A stretch of 64,000 nucleotides of DNA from Parasphingorhabdus halotolerans (GCF_012516475.1 NZ_CP051217.1:868001-932000); one strand, 5' to 3'; counted from the stretch's first letter, positions 9,414 to 19,543 are shown. A program made the numbers and translations. The notes: generated by a model not told the origin, from the sequence alone.

Positions 9414-9425
9414 TCTCAATTGAGA
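9414..9425. promoter_or_regulatory. Perfect 12-base palindrome upstream of sdhC
   Basis: TCTCAATTGAGA is an exact inverted repeat, 55 bases before the sdhC start, in the divergent region between sdhC and the plus-strand SDR gene. It could be an operator. No regulator is identified. Confidence 0.25.
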
Positions 9426-9451
9426 CAATCCCTTAGCGAAAAGGAACAGCC

Positions 9452-9547
9452 ATGCAAACCGGATGCGCGTTGTTTGAGCAAGTTTTTATCGGCAAAGCTG
9501 ATATTCACGATACGGCATTAATGACACACTGTCTGTTGGACGTTTGA
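9452..9547 (+). CDS. Possible 31-residue small ORF
   Basis: ATG preceded by AAGGA at a good distance (aaaggaacagcc). The frame encodes 31 residues (starts MQTGCALFEQVF, ends CLLDV) and ends 25 bases before the SDR gene. The ribosome-binding site is better than that of the SDR gene itself, so it may be a leader peptide or a small protein. No homologue is recognised. Confidence 0.25.
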   Translation: MQTGCALFEQVFIGKADIHDTALMTHCLLDV

Positions 9548-9571
9548 AAAAAAGCCTTCTATTGGGCCGAA

Positions 9572-10291
9572 ATGACCATAGAAAAAACGCATATTCTGGT
9601 GACCGGTGCCAGCAGAGGTATCGGCAAATCTATTCTCGAAACTTTTGATCAAACCAGCGCAGTCGTTGTAGGCCATAGCACCTCCGGGGACAACGGCCTG
9701 ATCAAAGCAGATTTTTCGCAAGCCGGTGCAGGGAACCAACTTTGGGCCGATGCACTCGACCGGCTGGATGGTCACATTGACGTTCTCGTCAACAATGCCG
9801 GTATATTTGATCCTAACCCGCTGACGGGTGATGATGAGGCATGGCGCGATAGCTGGAACAGGACAATGCAGATTAACCTCACAGCATCAGCAGAACTCTG
9901 CCGATTGGCCGTACTGCATTTTCGGGAGCGCGGGAGCGGCGGGCGGATTGTCAACATAGCCAGCCGCGCCGCCTATCGCGGGGATAGCCCGGACCACTGG
10001 CATTATGCGGCATCCAAGGGCGGTATGGTGGCGATGACCAAAACCATCGCGCGGGCCTACGCGCGTGAGGAGATATTAGCCTTCGCAATTTGCCCAGGAT
10101 TCACGATGACGGGCATGGCAGAGGAATATCTGGCAAGCCGCGGCGGCGACAAATTACTTGCTGACATTCCCTTGGGCCGCGTCGCCCAGCCGGAAGAAAT
10201 TGCCAGCATGGCAAAATATTGCGCCCTTGATGCGCCTCCATCCATGACCGGTGCCGTGCTGGATGCCAATGGCGCGAGCTTTGTTCGCTAG
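9572..10291 (+). CDS. SDR family oxidoreductase
   Basis: Short-chain dehydrogenase/reductase of 239 residues, probably NADP(H)-dependent because of the GASRGIGK motif at residues 12-19. NNAG is near residue 73, the catalytic Ser in NIASRAAY, and Tyr/Lys in HYAASKGG. The C-terminus GAVLDANGASFVR is FabG-like. The substrate cannot be assigned. It is followed 12 bases later by the spermidine-synthase-like gene, so the two are probably co-transcribed. No clear Shine-Dalgarno sequence precedes the ATG. Confidence 0.75.
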   Translation: MTIEKTHILVTGASRGIGKSILETFDQTSAVVVGHSTSGDNGLIKADFSQAGAGNQLWADALDRLDGHIDVLVNNAGIFDPNPLTGDDEAWRDSWNRTMQINLTASAELCRLAVLHFRERGSGGRIVNIASRAAYRGDSPDHWHYAASKGGMVAMTKTIARAYAREEILAFAICPGFTMTGMAEEYLASRGGDKLLADIPLGRVAQPEEIASMAKYCALDAPPSMTGAVLDANGASFVR

Positions 10292-10303
10292 ATGGTCCGC
10301 TAA

Positions 10304-10984
10304 ATGATCCAGCGCGAACTGCTCGGCACAGCGGCTATTCCTGGCGGCGAAGAGTTGCGGCTATTCCGGCGAACGCTGAAGGGTGGCGATGAATTTTCGA
10401 TCATGCTGGGCAGGATCGAACTCATGAATAGCCGTCTGAGCGGTTCGGAAGAAGCCTTGGCCACCCTCACCTGCAAGCGACTTAGAGCGAAGAACCCGCG
10501 TATTTTGATCGGTGGTTATGGCATGGGTTTCACTTTGCGGGCAGCACTCACCGTTTTGCCAAATCAGGCGCATATCGAAGTGGCTGAGCTGATACCCGCC
10601 ATTGTGGATTGGGCGCGCGGACCAATGGCAGAGCTCTCCAGCGATTGCCTTGACGATACCCGCGTCAAAATCAGTATCGGGGACGTCAGGAAGATTATTG
10701 CAGCCGCCGACCGCGAATACGATGCGATCTTGCTTGATGTCGACAATGGACCCGATGGATTGACCAAGGGTGACAATGAGCAACTATATGGCATGACCGG
10801 GCTGAGCACAGCCAAGTCCGCATTGCGCGCAGGCGGCATCCTGGCGATTTGGTCCAGCGGACCTGATGCTGCTTTTGGCAAACGGCTGCAAAAATCCGGT
10901 TTTGCAGTCGAAGAAAAAACCGTTAGCGCCCGTGCCAATGGCAAAGGTGCGAAACACACGATCTGGCTGGCGACAAACGAGTAA
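10304..10984 (+). CDS. Spermidine-synthase-like (SpeE fold) protein
   Basis: Class I methyltransferase-fold protein related to the spermidine synthase family. The nucleotide-binding loop is ILIGGYGMGFTLRAAL near residue 65, an acidic residue ends the following strand (EVAELIPAIV), and AILLDVDNGPDG corresponds to the catalytic Asp region of SpeE. At 226 residues it is shorter than true spermidine synthases, which have an extra N-terminal beta domain, so it may transfer another group. It ends two bases before the convergent amidohydrolase stop. Confidence 0.65.
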   Translation: MIQRELLGTAAIPGGEELRLFRRTLKGGDEFSIMLGRIELMNSRLSGSEEALATLTCKRLRAKNPRILIGGYGMGFTLRAALTVLPNQAHIEVAELIPAIVDWARGPMAELSSDCLDDTRVKISIGDVRKIIAAADREYDAILLDVDNGPDGLTKGDNEQLYGMTGLSTAKSALRAGGILAIWSSGPDAAFGKRLQKSGFAVEEKTVSARANGKGAKHTIWLATNE

Positions 10985-10986
10985 GT

Positions 10987-13038
10987 CTATTCGGGCATAC
11001 CCGACAGCCCGCTTGCCTCGCGCAGCGCCTCGGCATTTAAGCGATAACCATCCAAAAACACGGTATCAACATGGCGGAGGTTATTAATATCCTGCGACAC
11101 GTCGCCATCGACCAGAATGATATTTGCAACCTTTCCCGGCGCGATCGAACCGAAATTCTCGTCCATGCCGGTCATCTTGGCGGGCACGATGGTCGCACTT
11201 TGCAAAGCTTCAACATTGGTCATCCCCGCTTCCTGGTATAGTTCAAGTTCGCGGACCAATTCCAGCCCCCAGCCATCAGTACCCGCAACGATCGGCGCAC
11301 CCGCGTCATGAAGCCGGCCAACCAGCCCGACCATTTTATTGAAACTCTTGCGGAAATCGTCACGCGTTAGTCCATCGAATAGCGGGTAACCTGCGATCTT
11401 CCATCCACGGGCAACAGAGGGCGGCGCAACCTTTGCAAACGGTGCATAAGACGGCGCTAAATCGCTTCCGTCCGACGTCATCAACGGCTCCCATACCACC
11501 AATGTGGGATCGATATAAGTTCCGCGCTCGGCGAGTTCGGCATAGAAGGCCGTCATCTCAGGTGAGTCGAGATCGACATCTTTCCCGTATTTGGCCGGAC
11601 CCTCCAGCCGCGCCGCCGTGTTTGATTTGTCGACTACCTCTTGCGGCATGGCTTGCATCATTATGAAATTTATATGGGTTATCTCGTCATAACCGGCGCG
11701 AACAGCCTCAATAGGTCGCATGCCTGCTGGAATATGGCCGTGCACGTGCAGACCCAGCTTATGCGCTTCAGCCGCTGCTGGGGCAATCCACTCGGGTGTC
11801 ATGGAGGTATAAAATTTTGCGCCCCACAGGCCAGCTTCCTTAACCTTGTTGACCGCTACTATTGCCTCTTCGACCGACGAGACCGTGAGCGAACCTTGCG
11901 CCGCAAGCGGATCCTTCCGGTCGATGATCACCGATACCTTACCCTCCGGTGCCAGCAGATCGCCTGCTGCACGGCGCTTGTTGATGCTCAGCGCATCTTC
12001 GATCAGCGATCCGGGACTACGATAGTTTGTCAGGCCAGTCGCCAGATTCTGGAGCAGATTCCAGTCATCACCAACGTGCAAGTGCGCGTCCCACAGGCCG
12101 GGGAGCAGTGTCTTGCCCTTACCGTCAATCACGGTCGCATCTGTAGGCGCTTTAAGCGACCCTGAAGCACCGACCTCTGCAATCTTGCCCTCAGCGATGA
12201 CAACTGACTGACCAGACAGATATTCGCCCGCGATGGAATCGAACAGGAGAACGTTGTTGATGACAGTCGGGGTCGCGTTTTCAGGGACAAGAAAATTGCG
12301 CGCGACATCACGCACCATCTCGGCTGTGGCATCCTCCTGAATATCTTTCAGTTTCTGCGCGTTCGCCTCATAACCGACTGGCAGCAGTGACATGCCGCCC
12401 GAAAAACCGAAAAATCCGTTGTCCGCGTCAAGCCATACCGGAGAGGGCGAAAACCCGTAACCTCTTACAAAGGCAAGCTTCACTGTGACGGGGCCATCGG
12501 GTCCCTCAATTTCCACCGCTTGGCCGATGGTCATGCTGGCACGTCCGGATGGCAAAAGGTCGATTCCCTTTTCACCAGCAGCAACGAGCGCCTCTATGTC
12601 ATGCTCGCCGGCTAACCACGGTCCGCCATAGCTATTGTAGCGCTTTTCACCCAAAGGTGCAGAACCTTCATCAACTGAAGTCTTCCAATGGGCCATACCA
12701 TTTTTATCGACATGGAAATCTTCGGTTGCGTCACCGGAATCAGTAAAGCCGCGAATGGCAATCTTCACCGGTTGGCCATCAGGACCGAAAGCAACAGTCT
12801 GATCAGTTTCCGTAATCCAGCCCCGAAGCGACATCGACATACGGTAAGCTATTGATCCATCCGCCAGCTTCCACGACCAGATATCACCATGCTTGCCTGC
12901 AGTAGAACTGATGGCATAATGGCGCGCGTCATCGGGCGCGCTCATCAATTCTTCTTTTTTGATGGGTTCGGCGTCGACCGCGGTCGAAATAGATGTGAAG
13001 GCAAAGGCGACAAGTGCCGCAATGAAAAATTTCCGCAT
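10987..13038 (-). CDS. Secreted metal-dependent amidohydrolase
   Basis: Large (683-residue) exported amidohydrolase-superfamily enzyme, imidazolonepropionase/prolidase-like subgroup. It has a signal peptide (residues 1-23, ending VDAEP). An N-terminal beta-rich domain of about 230 residues is followed by the amidohydrolase part from about residue 250. Metal-site motifs are DAHLHVGDDW (HxH), a Lys in GAKFY, HVHGHIPA and AGTDGW. The natural substrate is unknown; relatives hydrolyse peptides or amides. It stands near the MFS transporter gene on the same strand, and the two might act together on uptake and degradation of a compound, but nothing shows which. Confidence 0.75.
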   Translation of the reverse strand: MRKFFIAALVAFAFTSISTAVDAEPIKKEELMSAPDDARHYAISSTAGKHGDIWSWKLADGSIAYRMSMSLRGWITETDQTVAFGPDGQPVKIAIRGFTDSGDATEDFHVDKNGMAHWKTSVDEGSAPLGEKRYNSYGGPWLAGEHDIEALVAAGEKGIDLLPSGRASMTIGQAVEIEGPDGPVTVKLAFVRGYGFSPSPVWLDADNGFFGFSGGMSLLPVGYEANAQKLKDIQEDATAEMVRDVARNFLVPENATPTVINNVLLFDSIAGEYLSGQSVVIAEGKIAEVGASGSLKAPTDATVIDGKGKTLLPGLWDAHLHVGDDWNLLQNLATGLTNYRSPGSLIEDALSINKRRAAGDLLAPEGKVSVIIDRKDPLAAQGSLTVSSVEEAIVAVNKVKEAGLWGAKFYTSMTPEWIAPAAAEAHKLGLHVHGHIPAGMRPIEAVRAGYDEITHINFIMMQAMPQEVVDKSNTAARLEGPAKYGKDVDLDSPEMTAFYAELAERGTYIDPTLVVWEPLMTSDGSDLAPSYAPFAKVAPPSVARGWKIAGYPLFDGLTRDDFRKSFNKMVGLVGRLHDAGAPIVAGTDGWGLELVRELELYQEAGMTNVEALQSATIVPAKMTGMDENFGSIAPGKVANIILVDGDVSQDINNLRHVDTVFLDGYRLNAEALREASGLSGMPE

Positions 13039-13207
13039 ATACCGTTCTCTCTTTGAATCCTGACGCCGTATTGTTGCACTCGCTTAGTTCTTTAAGCAAT
13101 TTCTTTTTAAACGCCGACTTTTCAACGTAATGATGTGGACAAAGCAGACTTTAAACCAATCCCGCATCCGCAATATTGCAACACTGGCAAAAGCCCGCGA
13201 TCTCCGC

Positions 13208-14692
13208 TTACCGCCCCATATCCCGCTGGATTGTCTTGCTCGCCATATAGAAGTGAAAAACAGACCAGACATAGAGACATTTGAAGATAACCATCGACCA
13301 TTGCAGCCCGTCAGCATTAGCGGAATCACAAGCCGATTGAGCGGCCGCCGCAAGGTTCGACGCTTTGCAGGCTTCCAAGGTCAGCGATGGATCTATACCG
13401 GACAAGAAGGTCGCATTCAGTATAGTCGAAAGGCCACCAATCAATGGCGGCCCGAGACCATAGCCAAGCAGATTGACGATGAACAATGTGACCGCCACCG
13501 CCGTTGCTCTCATCCGGCTGTCCACGACACCGCTGGGCACTGCATAGAGCGGACACAAATAGGTATAGAGGAGCATCTGGCCGACCATCAACAGTGGCAC
13601 TGCTATCCACAAGGAATCAGTCAAATATCCGGTGACATGCATTGGAATGACGCCGATCAGTGCAAACATTGGTATGAGCGCCAATGCCTTCGGAAAGCGC
13701 TCAGCATATTTGTCCGCCAAAAAACCCGACATATAGGTGCCGATAGAGGCCATCACCGCCAGCGCCATTGCGATTTTCACCGACGCGTCGAATATCGACA
13801 TTTCATGCGTGCGAATCAGGAAAGAGACGAAAAACTGCCCGACGCCGTAATTCACAAACGAAGCAATGGTGACGCCCATTGTGACATGCCAATAGGACGG
13901 TTTTTGCGTCAGGATTCTTAGAACTTCGCCAAAGCCAACCTGCTCTTTATTTTGCATTTCGGCGGGATCGGTATAGCCGCGTGGTGGTTCCTTGATCGTC
14001 ATTTTAACAAGCATCGCAACAATGATTCCAGGAACACCGACGACCACAAATGCCACACGCCAACCTTCGATATTCTGCCAATCGAGCGCATTTACCGCCC
14101 ATGTCCAGTTCCAACTCTGCAGCATTGCCCCAACGATCGGGCCATCAAGATTGCCGACAATAAATCCACCAAAAATATAGGCTACCATCCCGCCAAGCGG
14201 TATTCCCAAAGCGTATACCGACACTGCCGTAGAACGCTCCTTGGGAATAAAATAATCGGCGATGATTGAGTTCGCTGGCGGTGAGCAGCCTGCTTCGCCT
14301 ATACTGACACCAATACGGAAAACGAAAAGCGCGATGAAACTGGTCGCAAAACCACAAAGCGCTGTCATAAGGCTCCATAACGCTATCGAACCAGCGATAA
14401 TCCAAACCCGATGATTTTTCTCGGAAAAGCGCGCAATGGGAATGCCGACAAATGTGTAGAGGATCGCAAAGGCCGGACCACCGAGCAATCCCATCTGCCA
14501 ATCTTCGACGCCGAACGATTCCTTGATCGGCTCGGTCAGAATGTTGATGATCGTGCGGTCGATAAAATTGAAAATATAGACCGTCAGCAACATGCCCAAA
14601 ATATAATTACGGTAACTCTTTGTGCCATAACCGGTTTCCGGGGTCCCGCCCGCGTGATCCGTCGATAGGTCGCCCACTGCCGCTTCAGCCAA
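13208..14692 (-). CDS. MFS transporter (Spinster-like)
   Basis: Inner-membrane major facilitator superfamily protein of 494 residues with twelve predicted helices. The N-terminal NFIDRTIINIL motif and the cytoplasmic loop motif around RFSEKNHR match the Spinster/sugar-phosphate branch common in sphingomonads. An acidic soluble N-terminus of about 25 residues precedes helix 1. The substrate is unknown. It is 169 bases upstream of the amidohydrolase gene on the same strand and may be co-transcribed. Confidence 0.75.
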   Translation of the reverse strand: MAEAAVGDLSTDHAGGTPETGYGTKSYRNYILGMLLTVYIFNFIDRTIINILTEPIKESFGVEDWQMGLLGGPAFAILYTFVGIPIARFSEKNHRVWIIAGSIALWSLMTALCGFATSFIALFVFRIGVSIGEAGCSPPANSIIADYFIPKERSTAVSVYALGIPLGGMVAYIFGGFIVGNLDGPIVGAMLQSWNWTWAVNALDWQNIEGWRVAFVVVGVPGIIVAMLVKMTIKEPPRGYTDPAEMQNKEQVGFGEVLRILTQKPSYWHVTMGVTIASFVNYGVGQFFVSFLIRTHEMSIFDASVKIAMALAVMASIGTYMSGFLADKYAERFPKALALIPMFALIGVIPMHVTGYLTDSLWIAVPLLMVGQMLLYTYLCPLYAVPSGVVDSRMRATAVAVTLFIVNLLGYGLGPPLIGGLSTILNATFLSGIDPSLTLEACKASNLAAAAQSACDSANADGLQWSMVIFKCLYVWSVFHFYMASKTIQRDMGR

Positions 14693-14988
14693 ATCCTCAC
14701 TCCTGTTTTCGTTTCCGACCTCCTCTCACTTTTGTTTCTAGTGATGAAAAGTTCGGACCGGCAGCCGACTGATAAAACACACCAGCCGACATCCCAATTT
14801 TCAGAGCATAGCTATTTCAAACACGAATAGAAGCGCAAACTTTACGCGAGGTCCAATGGTCTTGGCTGATCGACAAGGTTTAACAAACTCCAGACAGGAT
14901 AATCAATTTGCACACTTACTGCGCTGCCACCTTATCGGCCTTACCTTATCACTGGCCTAATCGACGATCCTCCGCTAACGAGCGCCCC

Positions 14989-16869
14989 ATGCTCAATTTC
15001 AACAATGTAACAGTGCGCCTCGGCGGCACCACCATATTGGACGGCGCAGCGGCCGCGCTTCCGCCCGGTGCGCGTGTCGGCCTTATTGGCCGCAACGGTG
15101 CGGGCAAGTCGACCCTGATGAAAGTGGTTGCCGGAATGCTCGAGCCGGACGACGGCAGCATTGACCTGCCCAAGGATGCGCGACTGGGTTATATTGCCCA
15201 GGAAGCTCCCGCCGGTTTGGCATCTCCGCTAGAAACTGTGTTGGCTGCAGACACCGAACGTGCGACCTTGTTGCATGAATCGGAGACCACCAAGGATCCG
15301 CACCGTATCGGCGAAATTCACGAACGCCTGAACATGATCGAAGCGCATAGCGCGCCGGCCCGTGCCGCCAAAATTCTGATCGGTCTGGGCTTTGACGAAG
15401 AAGCGCAATCGCAGCCAATGGATAGTTTCTCCGGTGGCTGGCGGATGCGCGTAGCGCTGGGCGCTTTGCTGTTTTCGCAGCCCGAGATGCTGCTGCTTGA
15501 TGAGCCTTCCAACCACCTCGATCTGGAGGCCACGCTTTGGCTGGAGAATTTCTTGCGCAGCTATCAGGCAACTATATTGGTAGTGAGCCATGAGCGCGAT
15601 CTGCTCAACAATGTCGTCGATCATATTCTGCATCTGCAGCACGGCAAAACGACACTCTACCCCGGTGGCTATGATGCGTTTGAGAAACAGCGCGCCGAGC
15701 GGCAAGCACAACAGGCATCCGCGCGGGAAAAACAAATTGCGCAGCGCGACAAGTTACAATCCTTTGTCACCCGCTGGGGTGCCAAGGCGCATAGCGCAAA
15801 ACAGGCGCAGAGCCGCGTAAAGGCGCTCGCGCGGATGGAGCCGATTGCTGCCGCTATAGACGACCCCTCGCTCAGCTTTCATTTTCCCAGCCCCGCTGAA
15901 CTCAAGCCACCTTTGATCACGCTGGATGATGCGGCGGTCGGCTATGGTGATAATATCATTTTGTCGCATCTCAATTTACGGCTTGATCCGGATGACCGCA
16001 CCGCGCTTTTGGGACGGAACGGCAATGGCAAAACCACTCTTGCGCGTTTGCTGGCCAGCCAGTTGGAACCCAAGCAGGGTGAGATCAATAAATCCGGGAA
16101 GCTCACCGTCGGCTACTTCACCCAGTATCAGGTGGAAGAACTGGATACCGACGATACGCCGCTGGAGCATATGACCCGCCTTATGCAGGAAGCGAAGCCC
16201 GGCGCCGTGCGCGCACAGCTTGGCCGGTTTGGCTTTTCCGGCGACAAAGCGACCATAAAAGTCGGCAAGCTTTCCGGCGGGGAACGGGCGCGTCTCGCAC
16301 TAGCGCTTATTACCCGCGATGCGCCGCATTTGCTGATCCTTGATGAGCCGACCAACCATCTCGATGTCGATGCTCGTGAGGCTTTGGTGCACGCGCTCAA
16401 CGAATATAACGGCGCGGTAATATTGGTAAGCCATGACCGGCACATGCTGGAGCTGACCGCCGACCGACTCATAATGGTCGATAGCGGACAGGCAAAAGAA
16501 TTTGCCGGAACGCTGAGTGATTATACCGATTTCGTACTCGGCAAAAATCAGGAATCGAAATCGGATGGCAAATCCGGAGGCGGCAATCGCAAGGAGGAAC
16601 GCCGCGCTGCTGCCGAGCGACGCAAGCTGCAAACAGAAATGCGCAAGGCGATAAAGACGGCAGAAAAGGACATGGAGATGTATAGCGTCACCGTCTCCGC
16701 CATCGACCGCGCGATGTTTGACCCGTCAACAGCGGAAAAACAGCTAGCCGGATACACGATGACCGAACTGATGAAACTGCGAGCCGAGATGCAGGAGAAG
16801 CTCGACAAGGCCGAAGCGCGCTGGATGGAAGCGAGCGATGTATTGGAGGTAGAATCCGAAAATGCCTGA
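14989..16869 (+). CDS. ABC-F family ATPase
   Basis: Cytosolic, ribosome-associated ABC-F protein with two nucleotide-binding domains and no membrane domain. Walker A motifs are GRNGAGKST (first) and GRNGNGKTT (second). Signature motifs are FSGGWRMR and LSGGERAR, each followed by Walker B LLLDEPSNHLD or LILDEPTNHLD. A charged linker separates the halves. The C-terminal ~90 residues are a Lys/Arg/Glu-rich coiled coil as in Uup/YheS-type members. The ATG at 14989 gives the normal N-terminus MLNFNNVTV; an upstream frame from 14908 is unlikely. The stop overlaps the prmA start by eight bases. Confidence 0.9.
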   Translation: MLNFNNVTVRLGGTTILDGAAAALPPGARVGLIGRNGAGKSTLMKVVAGMLEPDDGSIDLPKDARLGYIAQEAPAGLASPLETVLAADTERATLLHESETTKDPHRIGEIHERLNMIEAHSAPARAAKILIGLGFDEEAQSQPMDSFSGGWRMRVALGALLFSQPEMLLLDEPSNHLDLEATLWLENFLRSYQATILVVSHERDLLNNVVDHILHLQHGKTTLYPGGYDAFEKQRAERQAQQASAREKQIAQRDKLQSFVTRWGAKAHSAKQAQSRVKALARMEPIAAAIDDPSLSFHFPSPAELKPPLITLDDAAVGYGDNIILSHLNLRLDPDDRTALLGRNGNGKTTLARLLASQLEPKQGEINKSGKLTVGYFTQYQVEELDTDDTPLEHMTRLMQEAKPGAVRAQLGRFGFSGDKATIKVGKLSGGERARLALALITRDAPHLLILDEPTNHLDVDAREALVHALNEYNGAVILVSHDRHMLELTADRLIMVDSGQAKEFAGTLSDYTDFVLGKNQESKSDGKSGGGNRKEERRAAAERRKLQTEMRKAIKTAEKDMEMYSVTVSAIDRAMFDPSTAEKQLAGYTMTELMKLRAEMQEKLDKAEARWMEASDVLEVESENA

Positions 16870-17848
16870 TGGCGTTACAGTGACCTGGAAAATATCCTTG
16901 CCCTGCTCCCGCGCCGAGGCGGAGGCATTAGCGGAAGATAATTTTTTTATCGCATCAACAGATAGTGTGCCGACAATTGTCACCCGGGAAGATGACCCGA
17001 AAAAGCCTGATGCCTGGGCAATTGACGTCTATTGTGACGCCAAGCCAGACACAAAGATGCTGCGCAATATTGCAAAGCTTGTACCGTCGACAACTGCGAA
17101 ACCCACAATCGAAAAACTCGGTGATGAAGATTGGGTGACGATGAGTCAGCAGGGCCTTGAGCCGCTGCGCGCTGGCCGCTTTTATGTGCACACTTCTAAC
17201 AGTCCGCCGCTGGATACTCTGAACATTCACAACATCTGCGTTGATGCGGGCCAGGCCTTCGGTACGGGCCACCATGAAACAACAATGGGGTGTCTGGAAG
17301 CGTTGGATCGCCTGAAACAGCAGGGTCGCAGCTTTCGGAATATTGCCGATATCGGCACCGGGACCGGATTGCTGGCCTTTGCCGCTAATCACCTGTGGCC
17401 GCACGCAAAAATTATTGCGAGCGATATTGATATCGTTGCGGTGGAAGTCAGCAAGACCAATGCCGTCGCCAATAATATCAAGTTGGGCCATCGTCGCGGT
17501 GCGGTGCGGCTGCTCCAAAGCAATGGGTTAGATAGCCCGGCCTTCAAACGGCGCGCGCCGTTTGATCTGATCATCGCCAATATATTGGTCGGGCCATTGG
17601 TCAGTCTCGCCCCGCAAATTGCGGCTGCTGCAAAGCCGGGCACAATACTCATTCTCGCTGGTCTTTTGGTGCATCAAAAGCCTGCGGTCGTCAGCGCCTA
17701 CGCCAAGGCCGGATTTCGGCTGCGCGGCACGAGACTGGAGAGCGAATGGCCATGTTTGACTTTGGTCAAGGCCCGCAGATATGGCCGAATACGACCAACA
17801 CGCCAACCCAAATCACCGCTTGCTGCTGACTATTTTGGCGAATGCTAA
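16862..17848 (+). CDS. prmA: Ribosomal protein L11 methyltransferase
   Basis: SAM-dependent methyltransferase that trimethylates ribosomal protein L11. Diagnostic motifs are AFGTGHHETT, the SAM-binding DIGTGTGLLAFAA and NILVGPLVSLAP (family NILAxPL). The N-terminal ~130 residues form the L11-binding domain. It overlaps the ABC-F gene by eight bases, so both ribosome-related products are translationally coupled. The length of 328 is slightly longer than usual because of a basic C-terminal tail. It is convergent with phhA. Confidence 0.9.
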   Translation: MPDGVTVTWKISLPCSRAEAEALAEDNFFIASTDSVPTIVTREDDPKKPDAWAIDVYCDAKPDTKMLRNIAKLVPSTTAKPTIEKLGDEDWVTMSQQGLEPLRAGRFYVHTSNSPPLDTLNIHNICVDAGQAFGTGHHETTMGCLEALDRLKQQGRSFRNIADIGTGTGLLAFAANHLWPHAKIIASDIDIVAVEVSKTNAVANNIKLGHRRGAVRLLQSNGLDSPAFKRRAPFDLIIANILVGPLVSLAPQIAAAAKPGTILILAGLLVHQKPAVVSAYAKAGFRLRGTRLESEWPCLTLVKARRYGRIRPTRQPKSPLAADYFGEC

Positions 17849-17855
17849 ACGTTCT

Positions 17856-18752
17856 TTAAACAACGGTCGCTTCACCTGATTGCGATCGCGCATATGCCTG
17901 TGTGCCTTTAGTCAACACCACATCGCCGTCCACAATTTCCGCAATCCTGATATCCGGCAGATCAGCAATCTTGTCGTAAACCGGTTTAAAATCGGTCTCA
18001 ACCGTCACCCTGAGCAATTCATCCAGACTGGGTATGACGAAATAATTCTGCTGATAATCGTCAATCCTATATTCCGTGCGCAATATCCGCTCCAAATCGA
18101 ACATGATCCGGTTCGGGCTGGGATCTTCCAGCGCAAAAATGCTCTCGCCATAGCTGGAAACGATACCTGCACCATATATCCGCAGGCCATCGGGTTCCTG
18201 AATTAGTCCAAACTCGACGGTGTACCAGTACAGCCGGGCGAGCTGCTTGAGCGTGCCATATTCCAATGCGCGCAATCCACCGCGTCCATAAGCTGCCATA
18301 TAATCACCGAAGCGCTGATCGGCGAGCATTGGCACATGGCCAAAGACGTCGTGGAAAATATCGGGTTCCTGTAAATAGTCCAATTGATCCCGGCGGCGGA
18401 TGAAATTGCCGGAAACGAAGCGCCGGTTGGCGAGATGATCAAAAAAAACATCGTCCGGAACAAGTCCTGGAACGGCAACCACCTGCCAGCCGGTTGTATC
18501 CATCAATATCCGGTTGAGTTCAGCAAAATCGGGAATGCCGGGTTTTGACAGCTTTAAAATGTCAATACCGTTAAGAAACGCCTGCGCCGCCCTGTCCGGC
18601 AGCATGTCCTTTTGCCGCGCATATAATATGTCCCAGGTCTCGTGCTGCTCAGCGTTGTAAGACCGCCAATCCTGATCAATCGTCCAGTCCGGATTTGCAT
18701 GCGCAGGGGGCTTGTCATAAACATGTGTTGCGGGATCAGGGGTAGCGAGCAT
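17856..18752 (-). CDS. phhA: Phenylalanine 4-monooxygenase
   Basis: Iron- and tetrahydropterin-dependent hydroxylase converting phenylalanine to tyrosine. The facial triad is visible: two His in PDIFHDVFGHVPM and a Glu in YWYTVEFGLI. The 298-residue length is that of bacterial monomeric enzymes without the regulatory ACT domain. No pterin carbinolamine dehydratase gene (phhB) is adjacent. It is divergent from the TIGR02117-family gene, with 29 bases between starts. Confidence 0.93.
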   Translation of the reverse strand: MLATPDPATHVYDKPPAHANPDWTIDQDWRSYNAEQHETWDILYARQKDMLPDRAAQAFLNGIDILKLSKPGIPDFAELNRILMDTTGWQVVAVPGLVPDDVFFDHLANRRFVSGNFIRRRDQLDYLQEPDIFHDVFGHVPMLADQRFGDYMAAYGRGGLRALEYGTLKQLARLYWYTVEFGLIQEPDGLRIYGAGIVSSYGESIFALEDPSPNRIMFDLERILRTEYRIDDYQQNYFVIPSLDELLRVTVETDFKPVYDKIADLPDIRIAEIVDGDVVLTKGTQAYARSQSGEATVV

Positions 18753-18781
18753 TTTCTCACTCTACAGTAAAACAGGTTTCA

Positions 18782-19480
18782 ATGGCAACTTCATGGTTTA
18801 AATGGTTGAAAAGAGGCTTGATCGCGTTGGCTATCATCATTTTATTCTATTTACTGGCAGCCTTGATCGGCAGCATTTTACCCGCCAACCAATCGTGGAA
18901 CAGCCCCGATGATGGTATTGAGCTGTTCGTCGAAACCAATGGTCTGCATACTGGTATCATCATGCCGATCCGAACCGATGCGCACGATTGGAGCGATCTT
19001 ATCCGCCCGGAGCATATGACCGACCCTGCGCTGTATGGCAGTCATATTTTAGTCGGCTGGGGTCATGCCGGCGTCTACCGGAACACCCGATACTGGAGAG
19101 ATTTGCGGGTGTCCGACGCCGCAAGCGCAATATTTGGCAGTGATGAAACACTTGTCCACGTCTACCACCTTACGTATCCACAGGCTTATCCGCATTATCG
19201 CAGAAGCCTGAAGGTCAGCGAAGTGGAATATCGCAAAATCGCGGCGGCAATCCGGGCGCGATTTGTGCTTAATGACGCGGGACTGCCGACGCCGTCGCGC
19301 GGTTACGGAAAAGATGATTTATTCTATCACGCGCGCGGTCACTACAACGCCTTCTACACCTGCAATAGCTGGACCAGCGATGTACTTCGGCAAGCGGGCG
19401 TGAGGACCGGGCGATGGACACCTTTTCAGGGTGGGGTAATGCGGTGGGTACCGGAGAAAGCAGAACCGACTTTACCGTAG
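18782..19480 (+). CDS. TIGR02117 / DUF2459 family protein
   Basis: Membrane-anchored protein of the TIGR02117 (DUF2459) family, whose function is unknown. One transmembrane segment is at residues 12-33, and the rest is periplasmic. Family features visible are VETNGLHTGIIMPI near residue 50, GWGHAGVYRNT near residue 95, and YNAFYTCNSWTSDVLRQAG near the C-terminus. The conserved His and Cys residues suggest an NlpC/P60-like hydrolase fold, which is inference. It is downstream of a very short divergent region shared with phhA. Confidence 0.75.
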   Translation: MATSWFKWLKRGLIALAIIILFYLLAALIGSILPANQSWNSPDDGIELFVETNGLHTGIIMPIRTDAHDWSDLIRPEHMTDPALYGSHILVGWGHAGVYRNTRYWRDLRVSDAASAIFGSDETLVHVYHLTYPQAYPHYRRSLKVSEVEYRKIAAAIRARFVLNDAGLPTPSRGYGKDDLFYHARGHYNAFYTCNSWTSDVLRQAGVRTGRWTPFQGGVMRWVPEKAEPTLP

Positions 19481-19543
19481 CTTTTGGAATAAGAAGCAAG
19501 GAAACCAATGCCGCCGCGACAAACACTACGATAAAATGGTCAT

